Source: UBA10161 sp038891035 (GTDB lineage: Archaea; Micrarchaeota; Micrarchaeia; Anstonellales; Anstonellaceae). Taken from it: a stretch of 64,000 nucleotides of DNA. Shown piece by piece: positions 24,749 to 34,077 of the stretch. The stretch covers positions 1 to 64,000 of the forward strand of contig JAWAEW010000003.1 in the NCBI GenBank assembly GCA_038891035.1. Reading direction: 5' to 3'. The position numbers and the translations under genes are program-made. Below the pieces are notes generated by a model. The model was not told the origin of the DNA and did no database searches. It saw only the letters and a list, made by a program, of their open reading frames with translations. The first letter of the stretch is position 1; each line of letters opens with the position of its first letter.

Positions 24749-27127
24749 ATGGCACTTTGCGAAAATTACTCAAAAGATGTAGAGAAAAAGTGGCAAGAAT
24801 GGTGGGAAAAAAACAGAGTTTACGAGTTTGATGAAACGGATACTACGAGGCCTATTTATTCAATAGATACACCCCCACCATTCACCTCGGGCGAGCTTCA
24901 TATGGGGCATGTACTTTCTTATTCTTACTTTGATTTTGTTGCACGCTACAAAAGAATGAACGGCTATAATGTATATTATCCGCAGGGTTGGGACTGTCAA
25001 GGCTTCCCAACCGAAACTAAGGTTGAACAAAAATATGGAAAAAGATCACCTGTAGAATTTCGAAATCTTTGTGTTGCCTGGACAGAAGAATTTATAAGAA
25101 AGATGAAGTCTCAAATGAAAGCGCTTGGTTTTTCAGCTGATTGGAGATATGAATATCGGACTATGGATCCAGAATATCATAAAAAGGTGCAAATCTCACT
25201 GCTTGAAATGTACAAAAAAGGGCAGATATATAGAGCAGAACATCCGGTCTTTTGGTGCACGAATTGTGTTTCTGCCTTGGCAAAGACAGATACTGAAGAA
25301 ATAGAGAGGGAGACAGACCTCCATTACATAAAATTTCATTCTAAAGATCAACAACAATTTATCATTGCAACTACAAGACCGGAACTACTTCATGCATGCG
25401 TAGCGGTTTTATATCACCCTGACGATCAAAGGTACAACCATCTTAAGCACAAAACATTGATTACGCCTCTTGGAAAAGAGGTCCCACTTCTAGCTGATGC
25501 TGATGTTGACAAAGAATTTGGTTCTGGCTTAGTGATGGTTTGCACTTTTGGAGATATCCAAGACGTAGTTTGGATGTACCGCCACAAGCTTCCAATAATA
25601 AAAGCCATTGACGAGTATGGAAGACTAATAAACTCAAATGACAACGATCTAAACGGAGTCAGTTGCGCACAAGCAAAAATAAAGATAGTTGAAAAGCTAA
25701 AAAGAGAAGGATTGATAGAAAAAAGCACTAGAATAAAGCAAGTAGTAAAAGTCCACGACCGATGCAAAAAACCAATTGAACTTATGCTTTCAATGCAGTG
25801 GTTTGCCAAAATCACTGATAAGGCAGATTTTATTATTCAAAGTGCACGCGAAATAAAGTGGACGCCTCCTTTTGGGATCCAATATTTGATTGATTGGGCA
25901 AAATTTGTGGGATGGGACTGGGTTATATCAAGGCAGAGAGTTTTTGGAACACCGCTTCCTTTTTGGATTGATAAAAACACCAATAAAATCTATCCTGCAG
26001 AAGAAAATGAGCTTCCTTTTGATCCGGATAAAGTTCAAACAAAAAAAGGTCCGAATGGCGAAGAGCTTGTACCTGAACGATCGACATGTGACTGCTGGGT
26101 TGATTCTTCTATAACTCCTCTAATAATATCTAGATGGAAAGATGATGAAGAGTTTTTTAAGAAGATTTATCCCGTAAGTTTAAGGCCACAGGGAGTCGAA
26201 ATAGTAAGAACATGGGCCTTTTATACAATTTATAGGTGCACGCTACTAACGGGTGTGCCTCCGTTTAAGGATATATTGCTTAATGGCAATGTTCTTGCCC
26301 CTGATGGAAAAAAGATGAGTAAATCTCTTGGAAATATTATAGCCCCGGACAAGCTGATAGACCAGTATTCTGCGGATGCTGTACGACAGTGGGCTGCACT
26401 TGCAGGTGCAATGGCCAAGGATAGGCCATTTTCTTATCAAGATGTGCAGTATTCAAAAAGCTTTATTACTAAGCTGCTTAACGCAGCAAAATTCATGGAA
26501 AAGGCACTTGCCGAGTATCAAGAAAAAAACTTTCAAAAAGAGTCAATGAGGATAGTGGATAGGTGGATTTTATCTAGGCTTCAGAAGGTAAAAAAGGAAG
26601 TAACTGAAGATTTTGAAAAGTTCGATTTTCACCACGCAATAAAAACTCTTCAGGATTTCTTTTGGCATGAATACTGTGACTTCTACCTTGAATATGTGAA
26701 GCATCGAATATATCAGCCAGAAAATTATGGAAGCGAGAGTAAGACAGCAGCCCAGCACACAATGAAATTAGTTTTGCTTGAAAGCTGCAAGCTGCTTGCG
26801 CCAATTGCGCCCCACATCAGCGAAGAGATTTGGCAGAATTTCCAGCCAGGAAAAAGTATTCACCTTTGCGAATGGCCAAAGTCGGATAATCAGCTAATAG
26901 ACGAAGATGCAGAAATAAAAGTAGCTTTCCTGAATAAGATAATTTCAGAAGCGAGGCAGTGGAAAACAAAGCACCGCCTATCTTTAAATGCAGAGATCTA
27001 CAGTGTAAATATAATTTGGAAAAATGATATAGATGCAATTGAAGAGGAGATAAGGACAACCGGCAAGATAAAGAATATTAACTTCACGAAAAAAGATGAT
27101 GAAAAAATAGAATTTAGTGTGAGTTGA
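24749..27127 (+). CDS. valS: Valyl-tRNA synthetase
   Basis: Class Ia synthetase charging tRNA-Val. The HIGH motif is GELHMGH after DTPPPFTS, the KMSKS motif is KKMSKSLGNI near residue 525, and an editing domain is inserted between (IIATTRPELLHACVAV). The tRNA-binding helical domain ends at 792 residues without the long C-terminal coiled coil of bacterial enzymes, giving a compact archaeal form. GGAGAG precedes the ATG. The next gene begins 2 bases past the stop and is probably translationally coupled. Confidence 0.95.
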   Translation: MALCENYSKDVEKKWQEWWEKNRVYEFDETDTTRPIYSIDTPPPFTSGELHMGHVLSYSYFDFVARYKRMNGYNVYYPQGWDCQGFPTETKVEQKYGKRSPVEFRNLCVAWTEEFIRKMKSQMKALGFSADWRYEYRTMDPEYHKKVQISLLEMYKKGQIYRAEHPVFWCTNCVSALAKTDTEEIERETDLHYIKFHSKDQQQFIIATTRPELLHACVAVLYHPDDQRYNHLKHKTLITPLGKEVPLLADADVDKEFGSGLVMVCTFGDIQDVVWMYRHKLPIIKAIDEYGRLINSNDNDLNGVSCAQAKIKIVEKLKREGLIEKSTRIKQVVKVHDRCKKPIELMLSMQWFAKITDKADFIIQSAREIKWTPPFGIQYLIDWAKFVGWDWVISRQRVFGTPLPFWIDKNTNKIYPAEENELPFDPDKVQTKKGPNGEELVPERSTCDCWVDSSITPLIISRWKDDEEFFKKIYPVSLRPQGVEIVRTWAFYTIYRCTLLTGVPPFKDILLNGNVLAPDGKKMSKSLGNIIAPDKLIDQYSADAVRQWAALAGAMAKDRPFSYQDVQYSKSFITKLLNAAKFMEKALAEYQEKNFQKESMRIVDRWILSRLQKVKKEVTEDFEKFDFHHAIKTLQDFFWHEYCDFYLEYVKHRIYQPENYGSESKTAAQHTMKLVLLESCKLLAPIAPHISEEIWQNFQPGKSIHLCEWPKSDNQLIDEDAEIKVAFLNKIISEARQWKTKHRLSLNAEIYSVNIIWKNDIDAIEEEIRTTGKIKNINFTKKDDEKIEFSVS

Positions 27128-27129
27128 TT

Positions 27130-27480
27130 ATGAAAAAAAAGCAGAAGAGAAAGAAGTTACTCAAATTCAAAAAGAATGTGAAAATGCTTAAGGTTGAACC
27201 AGAAACATTTCGGCCTACAAAAAATCTCAGGAATATATCCATGATGGAACATCCTAAAGAGAATGTTTATCTTTTATCTAAGTACTCTGAGATAAATGCA
27301 AAACGAACTAGGATTCCTCATACATTAAATGCTCTATTAGCTGCATTGGCAACAGCAATTCTTTCAGGTGGGATATTTTTGTATATTTTAAAGATGGATT
27401 TATTGGAAGCAGTTATATATTCTCTACCTATTTTTCTGACCGTGGCAATATTGACATATAGCTATCTTGAAAGAAAATAA
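27130..27480 (+). CDS. Small basic protein with two membrane helices
   Basis: The protein has a very Lys-rich N-terminus (KKKQKRKKLLKFKK) and a polar stretch to residue 60. Two hydrophobic helices follow (about 63-84 and 92-112), ending SYLERK. I place the start at the ATG at 27130, immediately after the valS TGA; a TTG at 27124 overlaps valS. I do not recognise the family. The positive N-terminus suggests it faces the cytoplasm and may touch RNA or the membrane surface. The tight junction with valS makes co-transcription likely. Confidence 0.7.
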   Translation: MKKKQKRKKLLKFKKNVKMLKVEPETFRPTKNLRNISMMEHPKENVYLLSKYSEINAKRTRIPHTLNALLAALATAILSGGIFLYILKMDLLEAVIYSLPIFLTVAILTYSYLERK

Positions 27481-27499
27481 GTATTAAGCAGGAGAATTT

Positions 27500-27547
27500 A
27501 TGAAATTTGCAGATGATAGCTTCTTATGCAAGAGGAAAGCAGGATAG
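27500..27547 (+). CDS. Possible 15-codon upstream frame overlapping the TPR gene start
   Basis: An ATG at 27500 sits 5 bases after GGAG and opens 15 codons (MKFADDSFLCKRKAG) that end inside the TPR gene in another frame. The TPR gene's own ATG at 27526 has no ribosome site. Either this is a leader that delivers ribosomes to the TPR start, or one base is missing or added near 27525 and the true TPR start is 27500. Confidence 0.3.
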   Translation: MKFADDSFLCKRKAG

Positions 27548-28224
27548 ACGACTTGTTTACTGATAACTATTATGTCCGTTTGGGACTGACATATGTTGGA
27601 ACGAATGAACATGAAGCCATCAAAAATTTTACATTGGCAATCCAGAAGAATCCAAAAAATGTTGATGCTTATTTTTTGAGAGGGGATTCATATTTTGCAT
27701 TGGAAGAATATGAAGAAGCTGTTGAGGATTTTACAAAAGTTATACAGCTTAACCCAACTGAGGCAGGAGCATATTATAATAGATCTTTGGCATACTATGA
27801 GCTTGGCAAATACAAAGAAGCAATAAGAGATGCAACCAAGGCAATTGAAATTGTTCCTGATTACCAATATGCCTATTGCTGCAGAGGGAATTGCTATTAT
27901 AAGCTTGAAAAATTCGAAAAGGCTATTCGAGATTACACCAAAGCCATAGAAATCAACCCTAATTTTCACGAAGCGTACAGAAATAGAGCAAATGCATACT
28001 ACCAAGTTGAAAAATTTGCAAAAGCTGTCGTTGACTACACGAAGGCAATTGAGCTTGATCCAAAGGATGCGGCCTCTTACCACAACAGGGGTAAAGCAAA
28101 ATATTTCTTAGGAGATATTGTGGGCGCAAAGGAGGATATAGATATGGCCCACCAACTCTATCCTATATTGCCGGATTTTGAAACTATGGGAAGTCATCTG
28201 CTTAATCTAATAAAGAAGAAATGA
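27526..28224 (+). CDS. Tetratricopeptide repeat protein
   Basis: The 232-residue protein is built of about five 34-residue TPR units, each ending in a KAIEL-x-P or KVIQLNP-type turn, for example AYYNRSLAYYELGKYKEAIR. TPR solenoids present a groove for peptide or protein ligands. There is no signal peptide, membrane segment or catalytic domain, so it is a cytoplasmic scaffold. The repeats resemble those of the TPR-AAA ATPase at 46 kb and the two probably share ancestry. The start is uncertain because of the overlapping upstream frame. Convergent with the next gene, with no gap between stops. Confidence 0.88.
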   Translation: MQEESRIDDLFTDNYYVRLGLTYVGTNEHEAIKNFTLAIQKNPKNVDAYFLRGDSYFALEEYEEAVEDFTKVIQLNPTEAGAYYNRSLAYYELGKYKEAIRDATKAIEIVPDYQYAYCCRGNCYYKLEKFEKAIRDYTKAIEINPNFHEAYRNRANAYYQVEKFAKAVVDYTKAIELDPKDAASYHNRGKAKYFLGDIVGAKEDIDMAHQLYPILPDFETMGSHLLNLIKKK

Positions 28225-28653
28225 TTATTCATTCACTAAAATTTGCTTGATGTATGTGGTGAGTCCAAGCAAAGCTGCAGAAAGCAAGAAAACACCGCAT
28301 GAGGACAGGCCTGCAAAAAACACTCCAAACATAATGAAACTTGAATTTGTAGAATCGGCAATTACAGACAGACTAATCAAGAAAGAAAGGAGTGCAAAAA
28401 ACAATATTAGCCAAATATAAGAAGAAAATCTCTTCAATCTGAGCAAAAGACCTAAAATGATGAGAGACATGCCGACACCTGCCAAGATCCCTGAAAAAAA
28501 AGAAAAGAGAAGAAAGGTTATCCCATAGGAAAATGCTTCGAATATGTCAGCTGGGGCAGACGCAGAAAGACCTACAAAAACTGCAGCAATCAGTGCAATC
28601 AGCAAAAGGAAGCTGCCCACAAAATAAAGTGCTCTCTTAAATTCTAGCTCCAT
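28225..28653 (-). CDS. Four-helix membrane protein of unknown function
   Basis: Starting at the ATG at 28653 (MELEFKRALYFVG) the 142 residues contain four hydrophobic helices with Gly- and Ser-rich packing (FFSGILAGVGMSLIILGLLL in the second/third). A longer frame from 28776 would run through the promoter of the divergent transporter gene and is less likely. No recognisable family. It starts divergently from the MFS gene, leaving about 50 bases for two promoters, so shared control is possible. Confidence 0.65.
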   Translation of the reverse strand: MELEFKRALYFVGSFLLLIALIAAVFVGLSASAPADIFEAFSYGITFLLFSFFSGILAGVGMSLIILGLLLRLKRFSSYIWLILFFALLSFLISLSVIADSTNSSFIMFGVFFAGLSSCGVFLLSAALLGLTTYIKQILVNE

Positions 28654-28702
28654 ATTTGAATGTGAGATAAGTGAACTTTTAATTCTTTTACAAAAAATCA
28701 AA

Positions 28703-30211
28703 ATGCGACCTTTTATGGACGAAACGACAACAGAGCTGGACAAAAAAACTGCAAAAGAATCGATGAAAAACTCCATTAGAGAGGGAGTAGGCTACTCTAT
28801 AATGGCAGGAAGTGGTGATACTTATCTTCCAGCAGCAATACTTCAATTGGGAGCAAGCAATTTTCAAGTTGGAATTCTTGCAGCTCTTCCTCATATTTTG
28901 GGCGGAATAACACAATTTTTCAGCGTAAGCACTCTTAAAATCGCAAAAAGTAGGAAACTGCTGGTAAGCATAAGTGCGCTTTTTCAGGCATTGTGTTGGA
29001 TCCCAATAATATTGTCTTTGCTTTGGCCTAACGAATACAGTGTTGTTGTAATTATAGCGTCTTTTACTATCGGCGCAGCGGCAGTTTGGCTTGCCAATCC
29101 AGCATGGAGTAGTTGGATAGCAGATATTGTGCCTGAGAATGAAAGAGCTGATTTTTTCGCAAAAAGAAACAGATTGATGCAATTAGTGTTGTTTGCAATG
29201 ACGTTTGTAACAGGGGTTCTGCTAAGCCAGTTGCAAAATTTTTACTCTGCTACTTTAGCATTTGCATTAATATTTTTCATAGCATTTATATTTAGGCTAG
29301 CAACAGTATTCTTTCATCTTAAAACTGCAGATATAAAATACGAAATACAGCTTGTAAAAGAGATCAAGCTAAAGCATCTTTTCCTGTTGCCTTCCTACAA
29401 AAGGGAACTGTGGTTTCTTGTATATATTGCTCTTGTTAATTTTAGTGTGCAGTTTGCTTCGCCATTCTTTACTCCTTTTATGATCAACTACCTCAATTTC
29501 AGCTTAGAACTTCTAGGTTTGATGATTGCATTTTCTGTTCTTGCAAAAATTGTATCTTATCCATATTGGAGCAAAGCAATTGACACTTTTGGTAATAGAC
29601 TTGTGCTAGTTGCAACTTCATGTGGAATTGTGGCAATTCCATTTCTGTGGCTTATTTCAACTGAGACTGTGTGGCTTATTTGGGCACAGATTTTCTCTGG
29701 TTTTGTTTGGGCAGGTCTAGATTTGGCTTCGTTTAATTTCGCGCTATCCATGGTTGGAAGGGAGCTGAGACCTTCATTTATTTCAAAATACAACATTTTT
29801 GGTTCAATATTCTATGCATTGGGTGCAATAAGCGGTGGCATCTTTCTCCAATATTGGGGAGATTTAATTTTGTTTGGATTATCGAATATTCCTCTGTTAT
29901 TTTTGATATCAGGAACCATGCGACTTTTGACAGTTTTGATATTTGGACTAAAATTATCCAGTAGCAAAGAAATACAAAACAAAAGCGATGAAAGAACAAT
30001 GATTTTGAAACTTGTTGCAGTTTATCCAACACAAGGAGCAATACAGCAAGTTTTGAACGGTTGGAATTTCACTAGAAAAATTGTTAGAAGCAAAAGCCTT
30101 GCTGGCAAGAAATATTTGAGCCGAGCTATTGCCGATACAAAAATCACACTTAAAGAGAAAAGCAGGGCAATTGCTGAAAGATTCTCAAAGCAAAAGAATA
30201 GCAAGCTTTAG
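28703..30211 (+). CDS. Major facilitator superfamily transporter
   Basis: A 502-residue polytopic protein with about 12 hydrophobic segments. The loop after helix 2 (STLKIAKSRKLLV) and the sequence WIADIVPENERADFFAKRNR resemble the conserved cytoplasmic loop of archaeal MFS proteins of unknown cargo. The C-terminal 70 residues are basic and cytoplasmic. A TATA-like TTTTAA lies about 25 bases before the ATG at 28703, fitting a leaderless transcript; an ATG at 28715 is the alternative. The substrate cannot be deduced. Confidence 0.82.
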   Translation: MRPFMDETTTELDKKTAKESMKNSIREGVGYSIMAGSGDTYLPAAILQLGASNFQVGILAALPHILGGITQFFSVSTLKIAKSRKLLVSISALFQALCWIPIILSLLWPNEYSVVVIIASFTIGAAAVWLANPAWSSWIADIVPENERADFFAKRNRLMQLVLFAMTFVTGVLLSQLQNFYSATLAFALIFFIAFIFRLATVFFHLKTADIKYEIQLVKEIKLKHLFLLPSYKRELWFLVYIALVNFSVQFASPFFTPFMINYLNFSLELLGLMIAFSVLAKIVSYPYWSKAIDTFGNRLVLVATSCGIVAIPFLWLISTETVWLIWAQIFSGFVWAGLDLASFNFALSMVGRELRPSFISKYNIFGSIFYALGAISGGIFLQYWGDLILFGLSNIPLLFLISGTMRLLTVLIFGLKLSSSKEIQNKSDERTMILKLVAVYPTQGAIQQVLNGWNFTRKIVRSKSLAGKKYLSRAIADTKITLKEKSRAIAERFSKQKNSKL

Positions 30212-30250
30212 AATAATCTTATTAAAGTTCATACTTAAACAATAGAAGAT

Positions 30251-33010
30251 ATGCACGAATTAGATAGCAAGTGGCAAAAAAGGTGGGAAGAAGCGAGTAT
30301 CTTCCAACCCAAAGCCGAAGGAGGAGAGAAATTTTACTTGACCGCTGCGTTTCCTTACCCTAATTCTCCACAACACATCGGGCATGGAAGAACATATACA
30401 ATTACGGATATTTATGCAAGATATATGCGACTCAAAGGAAAAAATGTGCTTTTTCCGATGGGATTCCATGTTACTGGCACGCCGATCATAGCAATGGCAA
30501 AGCGCCTTTCGGAAAATGACCCTGAGATAATCGAAGTATTCGAAAAGATCTATCAAATAGATTCTGCCACGTTGAAAAATTTAACAGATCCACAAAGATT
30601 GGTATCTTACTTTTCTGAAGAAATTGAATGTGGCATGAAAGAGATGGGCTATTCTATTGATTGGAGAAGAAAATTTTATTCTAGCGATAAGCACTTCAAT
30701 AAATTTATCCAATGGCAGTTTGCAAAACTTATGAAAGCAGGCTATATAAAGAAAGGAGAGCATCCGGTGCCCTGGTGCCCAATTGCCAATAGTGCAATTG
30801 GAGCACACGATACTAAGGGAGATGTCGACCCACAAATAGAGGAAACAGTTTGTATTTTGTTTGAATTTGAAGATGGATTTCTAGCTTGCGCTACTTATAG
30901 GCCAGAAACTATATACGGTGTCACAAATATATGGATAAACAAAAGTGCAACATACTTAAAGGCAAAGTTGGGAGAAAAAATAATTTACACCTCAAAAGAT
31001 GCTTTTGAGACATTGAAAATGCAGCTTGAACTGCAAGCGGAAGAAGAGATAGCTGCAGAAAAATTGCTTGGCAAAAAAGCCAAAAATCCAGTCACGAAAG
31101 AATTCATTCCAATACTGCATGCTGATTTTGTGGTGCCTTCAGATGGAACAGGAATTGTAATGTCAGTCCCTGCACATGCACCCTACGATTATCTTGCTTT
31201 GCGCGATTCTGAGTTAGAAGGGAAATACCCCCTAAAAGCAGTATTGAAACTTGATGGGTTTGGGCTTTATCCGGCAAAAGAAATCTGCGAAAAGATGGGA
31301 ATCAAAAATCAAAATGATCCAAAAGTAGAGATTGCAACACGTGAGCTTTACAAAAAAGAAGCGCATACTGGAGTAATGATTTGCGGAGAATTTACTGGCT
31401 TGAGCGGGGTGGAAGCCAAGCAAAAAATAAGAAAGAAAATGGTGGATGAAGGAATTGCTATTATTCTTTATGAAATAGCAAATGGACCCATATATAGTAG
31501 ATTTGGAGGCAAAATTGGCGTAAAGATTGTAAAAGACCAATGGTTTATAGATTATGGTAATTTGCTCTGGAAAGAAAAGGCGCGGAGATGCTTAAAACAA
31601 ATGAAGATTATGCCTGAAAAGATGCGGAGGGATTATGAATATACTATAGAATGGTTAAAGCAAAAGGCATGCACAAGATCTGCTGGGCTTGGAACTGCAT
31701 TTCCATTTGATGAAACTAAAATGATTGAAGCTCTTTCAGATTCAACTATTTATATGGCTTTTTACACCATAGCCCATATTGCAAAAAACATGGAACCGGA
31801 TCAGCTGACTGAAGAACTCTTTGATTATGTATTCTTAGGAAAAAGAACTGAAAATTCCTATTTGCCACCAGAAGCAGAAAAGATGCGACAGGAGTTCCTT
31901 TATTGGTACCCATTAGATAGCAGACACTCTGCAACTGACCTCGTTCACAACCATCTAACATTTTTTATATTCAACCATGTGGCGATATTTGAAGAACAAT
32001 TTTGGCCAAAACAAATAGTTACAAACGGCTTTGTATTGATGGATGGAAAAAAAATGAGCAAGTCCATGGGTAACATCTTGCCATTAAGAAAGGCTATTGC
32101 AAAGTGGGGGGCAGATGCTGTAAGGCTTGCTATAGTTTCTGGCGCAGACCTTTCTCAAGACACGGATTTCAATCAGCCAGCAATTGAAGGTATAATAGCT
32201 AGGATGAAATTTTTGAAAACATTGGTAGAAAAGTATGCAAAGCAAAAAGATAGGCAAGAAAAGCATCAGGTGGACTTGTGGTTGCTTTCCCGAATTCATC
32301 GAAGATGTGCAAAAGCAAGAGAAATGTATGAAAACCTCCAGATAAGGGAACTGGCGTTGGAACTCTTCTATAATACTGTCAATGATTTACAGTGGTATCT
32401 GAAGCGGACGAGCCAGCCGCAACTTAGGGAATTTTTTGAAATGTGGACACCTATGATTTCTCCATTCATGCCACACTTTGCCGAAGAGATATGGGAAATG
32501 TTGGGGGAGAAATTTTATGTTCAGAATTCAAAATTTGTCTCAACTGCCTATATGCCGCAATACGATGAGGATAAAATAAATAACGAAGCTGAAAAAGCAG
32601 AAGAGTTTTTGGTTAAAGTAAAAGATGATATTCAAACCATCATAAACCTTCTTAAGAAAGAGAAAGTGCAGGCCATAGATATTTATGTTGCATCAGAATG
32701 GAAAAGAAAGCTCAAGAAAATCCTGAATGAGACTAAAAACTTCGAAGTTGCGATAAAAGAAGCAATGAAACAAGAAGATGTGAGACTTTATGCTAATGTA
32801 GTGCCTCGTATAATGCAGATATATATGAAAAGCTTGGGTGGATCAACAGAGATTGAAAGTGCGGAGTTTGAATTACAAGCCTTGAACTCTGCTGTAGAGC
32901 TTTTTGAAGCTGAATTCGGCTGCAAAGTAAATGTAAAAATGGAAGAAGAAGCAAGCGTAGATAAGGCAAGAAATGCTTTGCCAGGTAAACCTGCAATTCA
33001 TATTCTTTGA
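30251..33010 (+). CDS. leuS: Leucyl-tRNA synthetase (archaeal type)
   Basis: Class Ia synthetase charging tRNA-Leu. HIGH appears as PNSPQHIGHGRTY near residue 40 and KMSKS as DGKKMSKSMGNILP near residue 600. The archaeal/eukaryal editing domain lies between (CATYRPETIYGVTNIW, then SDGTGIVMSVPAHAPYDY). The 919-residue length and a C-terminal extension (ending KARNALPGKPAIHIL) agree with archaeal LeuRS, whose C-terminus touches the long variable arm. trm5 begins 9 bases after the stop, joining two tRNA-related genes. Confidence 0.95.
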   Translation: MHELDSKWQKRWEEASIFQPKAEGGEKFYLTAAFPYPNSPQHIGHGRTYTITDIYARYMRLKGKNVLFPMGFHVTGTPIIAMAKRLSENDPEIIEVFEKIYQIDSATLKNLTDPQRLVSYFSEEIECGMKEMGYSIDWRRKFYSSDKHFNKFIQWQFAKLMKAGYIKKGEHPVPWCPIANSAIGAHDTKGDVDPQIEETVCILFEFEDGFLACATYRPETIYGVTNIWINKSATYLKAKLGEKIIYTSKDAFETLKMQLELQAEEEIAAEKLLGKKAKNPVTKEFIPILHADFVVPSDGTGIVMSVPAHAPYDYLALRDSELEGKYPLKAVLKLDGFGLYPAKEICEKMGIKNQNDPKVEIATRELYKKEAHTGVMICGEFTGLSGVEAKQKIRKKMVDEGIAIILYEIANGPIYSRFGGKIGVKIVKDQWFIDYGNLLWKEKARRCLKQMKIMPEKMRRDYEYTIEWLKQKACTRSAGLGTAFPFDETKMIEALSDSTIYMAFYTIAHIAKNMEPDQLTEELFDYVFLGKRTENSYLPPEAEKMRQEFLYWYPLDSRHSATDLVHNHLTFFIFNHVAIFEEQFWPKQIVTNGFVLMDGKKMSKSMGNILPLRKAIAKWGADAVRLAIVSGADLSQDTDFNQPAIEGIIARMKFLKTLVEKYAKQKDRQEKHQVDLWLLSRIHRRCAKAREMYENLQIRELALELFYNTVNDLQWYLKRTSQPQLREFFEMWTPMISPFMPHFAEEIWEMLGEKFYVQNSKFVSTAYMPQYDEDKINNEAEKAEEFLVKVKDDIQTIINLLKKEKVQAIDIYVASEWKRKLKKILNETKNFEVAIKEAMKQEDVRLYANVVPRIMQIYMKSLGGSTEIESAEFELQALNSAVELFEAEFGCKVNVKMEEEASVDKARNALPGKPAIHIL

Positions 33011-33019
33011 AGGTGTTTT

Positions 33020-34036
33020 GTGGTCTGGTGCATAAAGGTCAAAAAAGAAGATGCTGAAAGTGTACGTCTGCAATTGATTAGCGAAGGCTTATTGGATAGC
33101 ATGTATGCCCCAAAAAAAGATGGCAAATATGTCTATTTTCCAATTCTTAAGAAAAAAGAAGGGTATGATATTGTCGAGGTGGAACTCGAACACAACAAAA
33201 AAAGGGCCAAAAGTCTGCTTGACGAACTAAAAGTGGAGCTTAGCCCTGCAGAAGTGAATAAACTGATCCGCTCATTTGATATAATTGGGGATATTGCTGT
33301 AATTGATGTGCCAAATTCACTTTCTGGTAGAGAGCATATAATTGCGAGTGCCTTGCAAAAGATACATCACAATGTAAAAGTTGTAGCAAAGAAGATAGGT
33401 GCTACACAAGGAGAATATAGAATAAGGCCTGTTGAAGTTATAGCCGGTCCAAACCGCACTACAACAGTTCACAAAGAAAGTGGCTGCAAGTTTGAACTGG
33501 ACATAAACAAAGTTTATTTTTCGCCTCGGCTTTCAACCGAAAGAGATCGTATTGCGAAGCTAGTAAAGAATGATGAAACTGTGTTGGTACCATTTGCAGG
33601 TGTTGGGCCTTTTGCAATTAGAATTGCCAAGATAGTGCCTTCTTCAAAAGTAGTCGGGATAGAGATAAACACTGATGCTATAGAGTATTTTAAGAAAAAC
33701 ATAAAGATAAACAAGGTGTCGAATGTAAGTGTAATTTGTGGGGACGTAAAGGAAATTTTGCCAGGCGCATATGTGGATTGGGCAAGCAGAATTGTCATGC
33801 CCCTTCCAAAAGATGGCACAGGATTTTTACCTAATATAATTCCCTGCTTGAAAAAAAATGGAATGTTGCACTACTATTCCTTTGAAGATAGCAGCCAACC
33901 ATATAAAGAAGCTGAATTGAAAATCCTTTCAGCTGCAGAGAAACTTGGCAGGCAAGCCAAAATAAAATTTCAACGGATTGTAAGACCGTTTTCAAAAAAT
34001 ATTGTGCAAGTTGTAACAGATGCAGAAATAGGCTGA
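33020..34036 (+). CDS. trm5: tRNA (guanine-37 N1)-methyltransferase Trm5
   Basis: It makes m1G37 next to the anticodon, which prevents +1 frameshifts. The D2 domain has IIGDIAVIDVPN, and the junction EVIAGPNRTTTVHKESGC, KVYFSPRLSTERDRIA is diagnostic of Trm5. SAM motif I is VLVPFAGVGPFAIRIAK and motif IV is the MPLP variant (IVMPLPKD), as expected for Trm5 rather than DNA methylases. At 338 residues it is full length with the small D1 domain. It starts with GTG or ATG close to the leuS end (GAAGGTGTT upstream). Confidence 0.94.
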   Translation: MVWCIKVKKEDAESVRLQLISEGLLDSMYAPKKDGKYVYFPILKKKEGYDIVEVELEHNKKRAKSLLDELKVELSPAEVNKLIRSFDIIGDIAVIDVPNSLSGREHIIASALQKIHHNVKVVAKKIGATQGEYRIRPVEVIAGPNRTTTVHKESGCKFELDINKVYFSPRLSTERDRIAKLVKNDETVLVPFAGVGPFAIRIAKIVPSSKVVGIEINTDAIEYFKKNIKINKVSNVSVICGDVKEILPGAYVDWASRIVMPLPKDGTGFLPNIIPCLKKNGMLHYYSFEDSSQPYKEAELKILSAAEKLGRQAKIKFQRIVRPFSKNIVQVVTDAEIG

Positions 34037-34047
34037 GTATCCTGTAG

Positions 34048-34057
34048 CTTTATAAAT
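34048..34057 (+). promoter_or_regulatory. TATA box for the GT3 glycosyltransferase
   Basis: CTTTATAAAT is centred about 25 bases upstream of the ATG at 34078, predicting a leaderless or nearly leaderless mRNA. Confidence 0.6.
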
Positions 34058-34077
34058 GATAAAAGAGAGCTTGAATC

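Noticed and set aside
28654..28776. Longer form of the 28.2-kb membrane protein.
   Set aside because: It would overlap the transporter start and contains no further helix typical of the rest; the ATG at 28653 is better placed.
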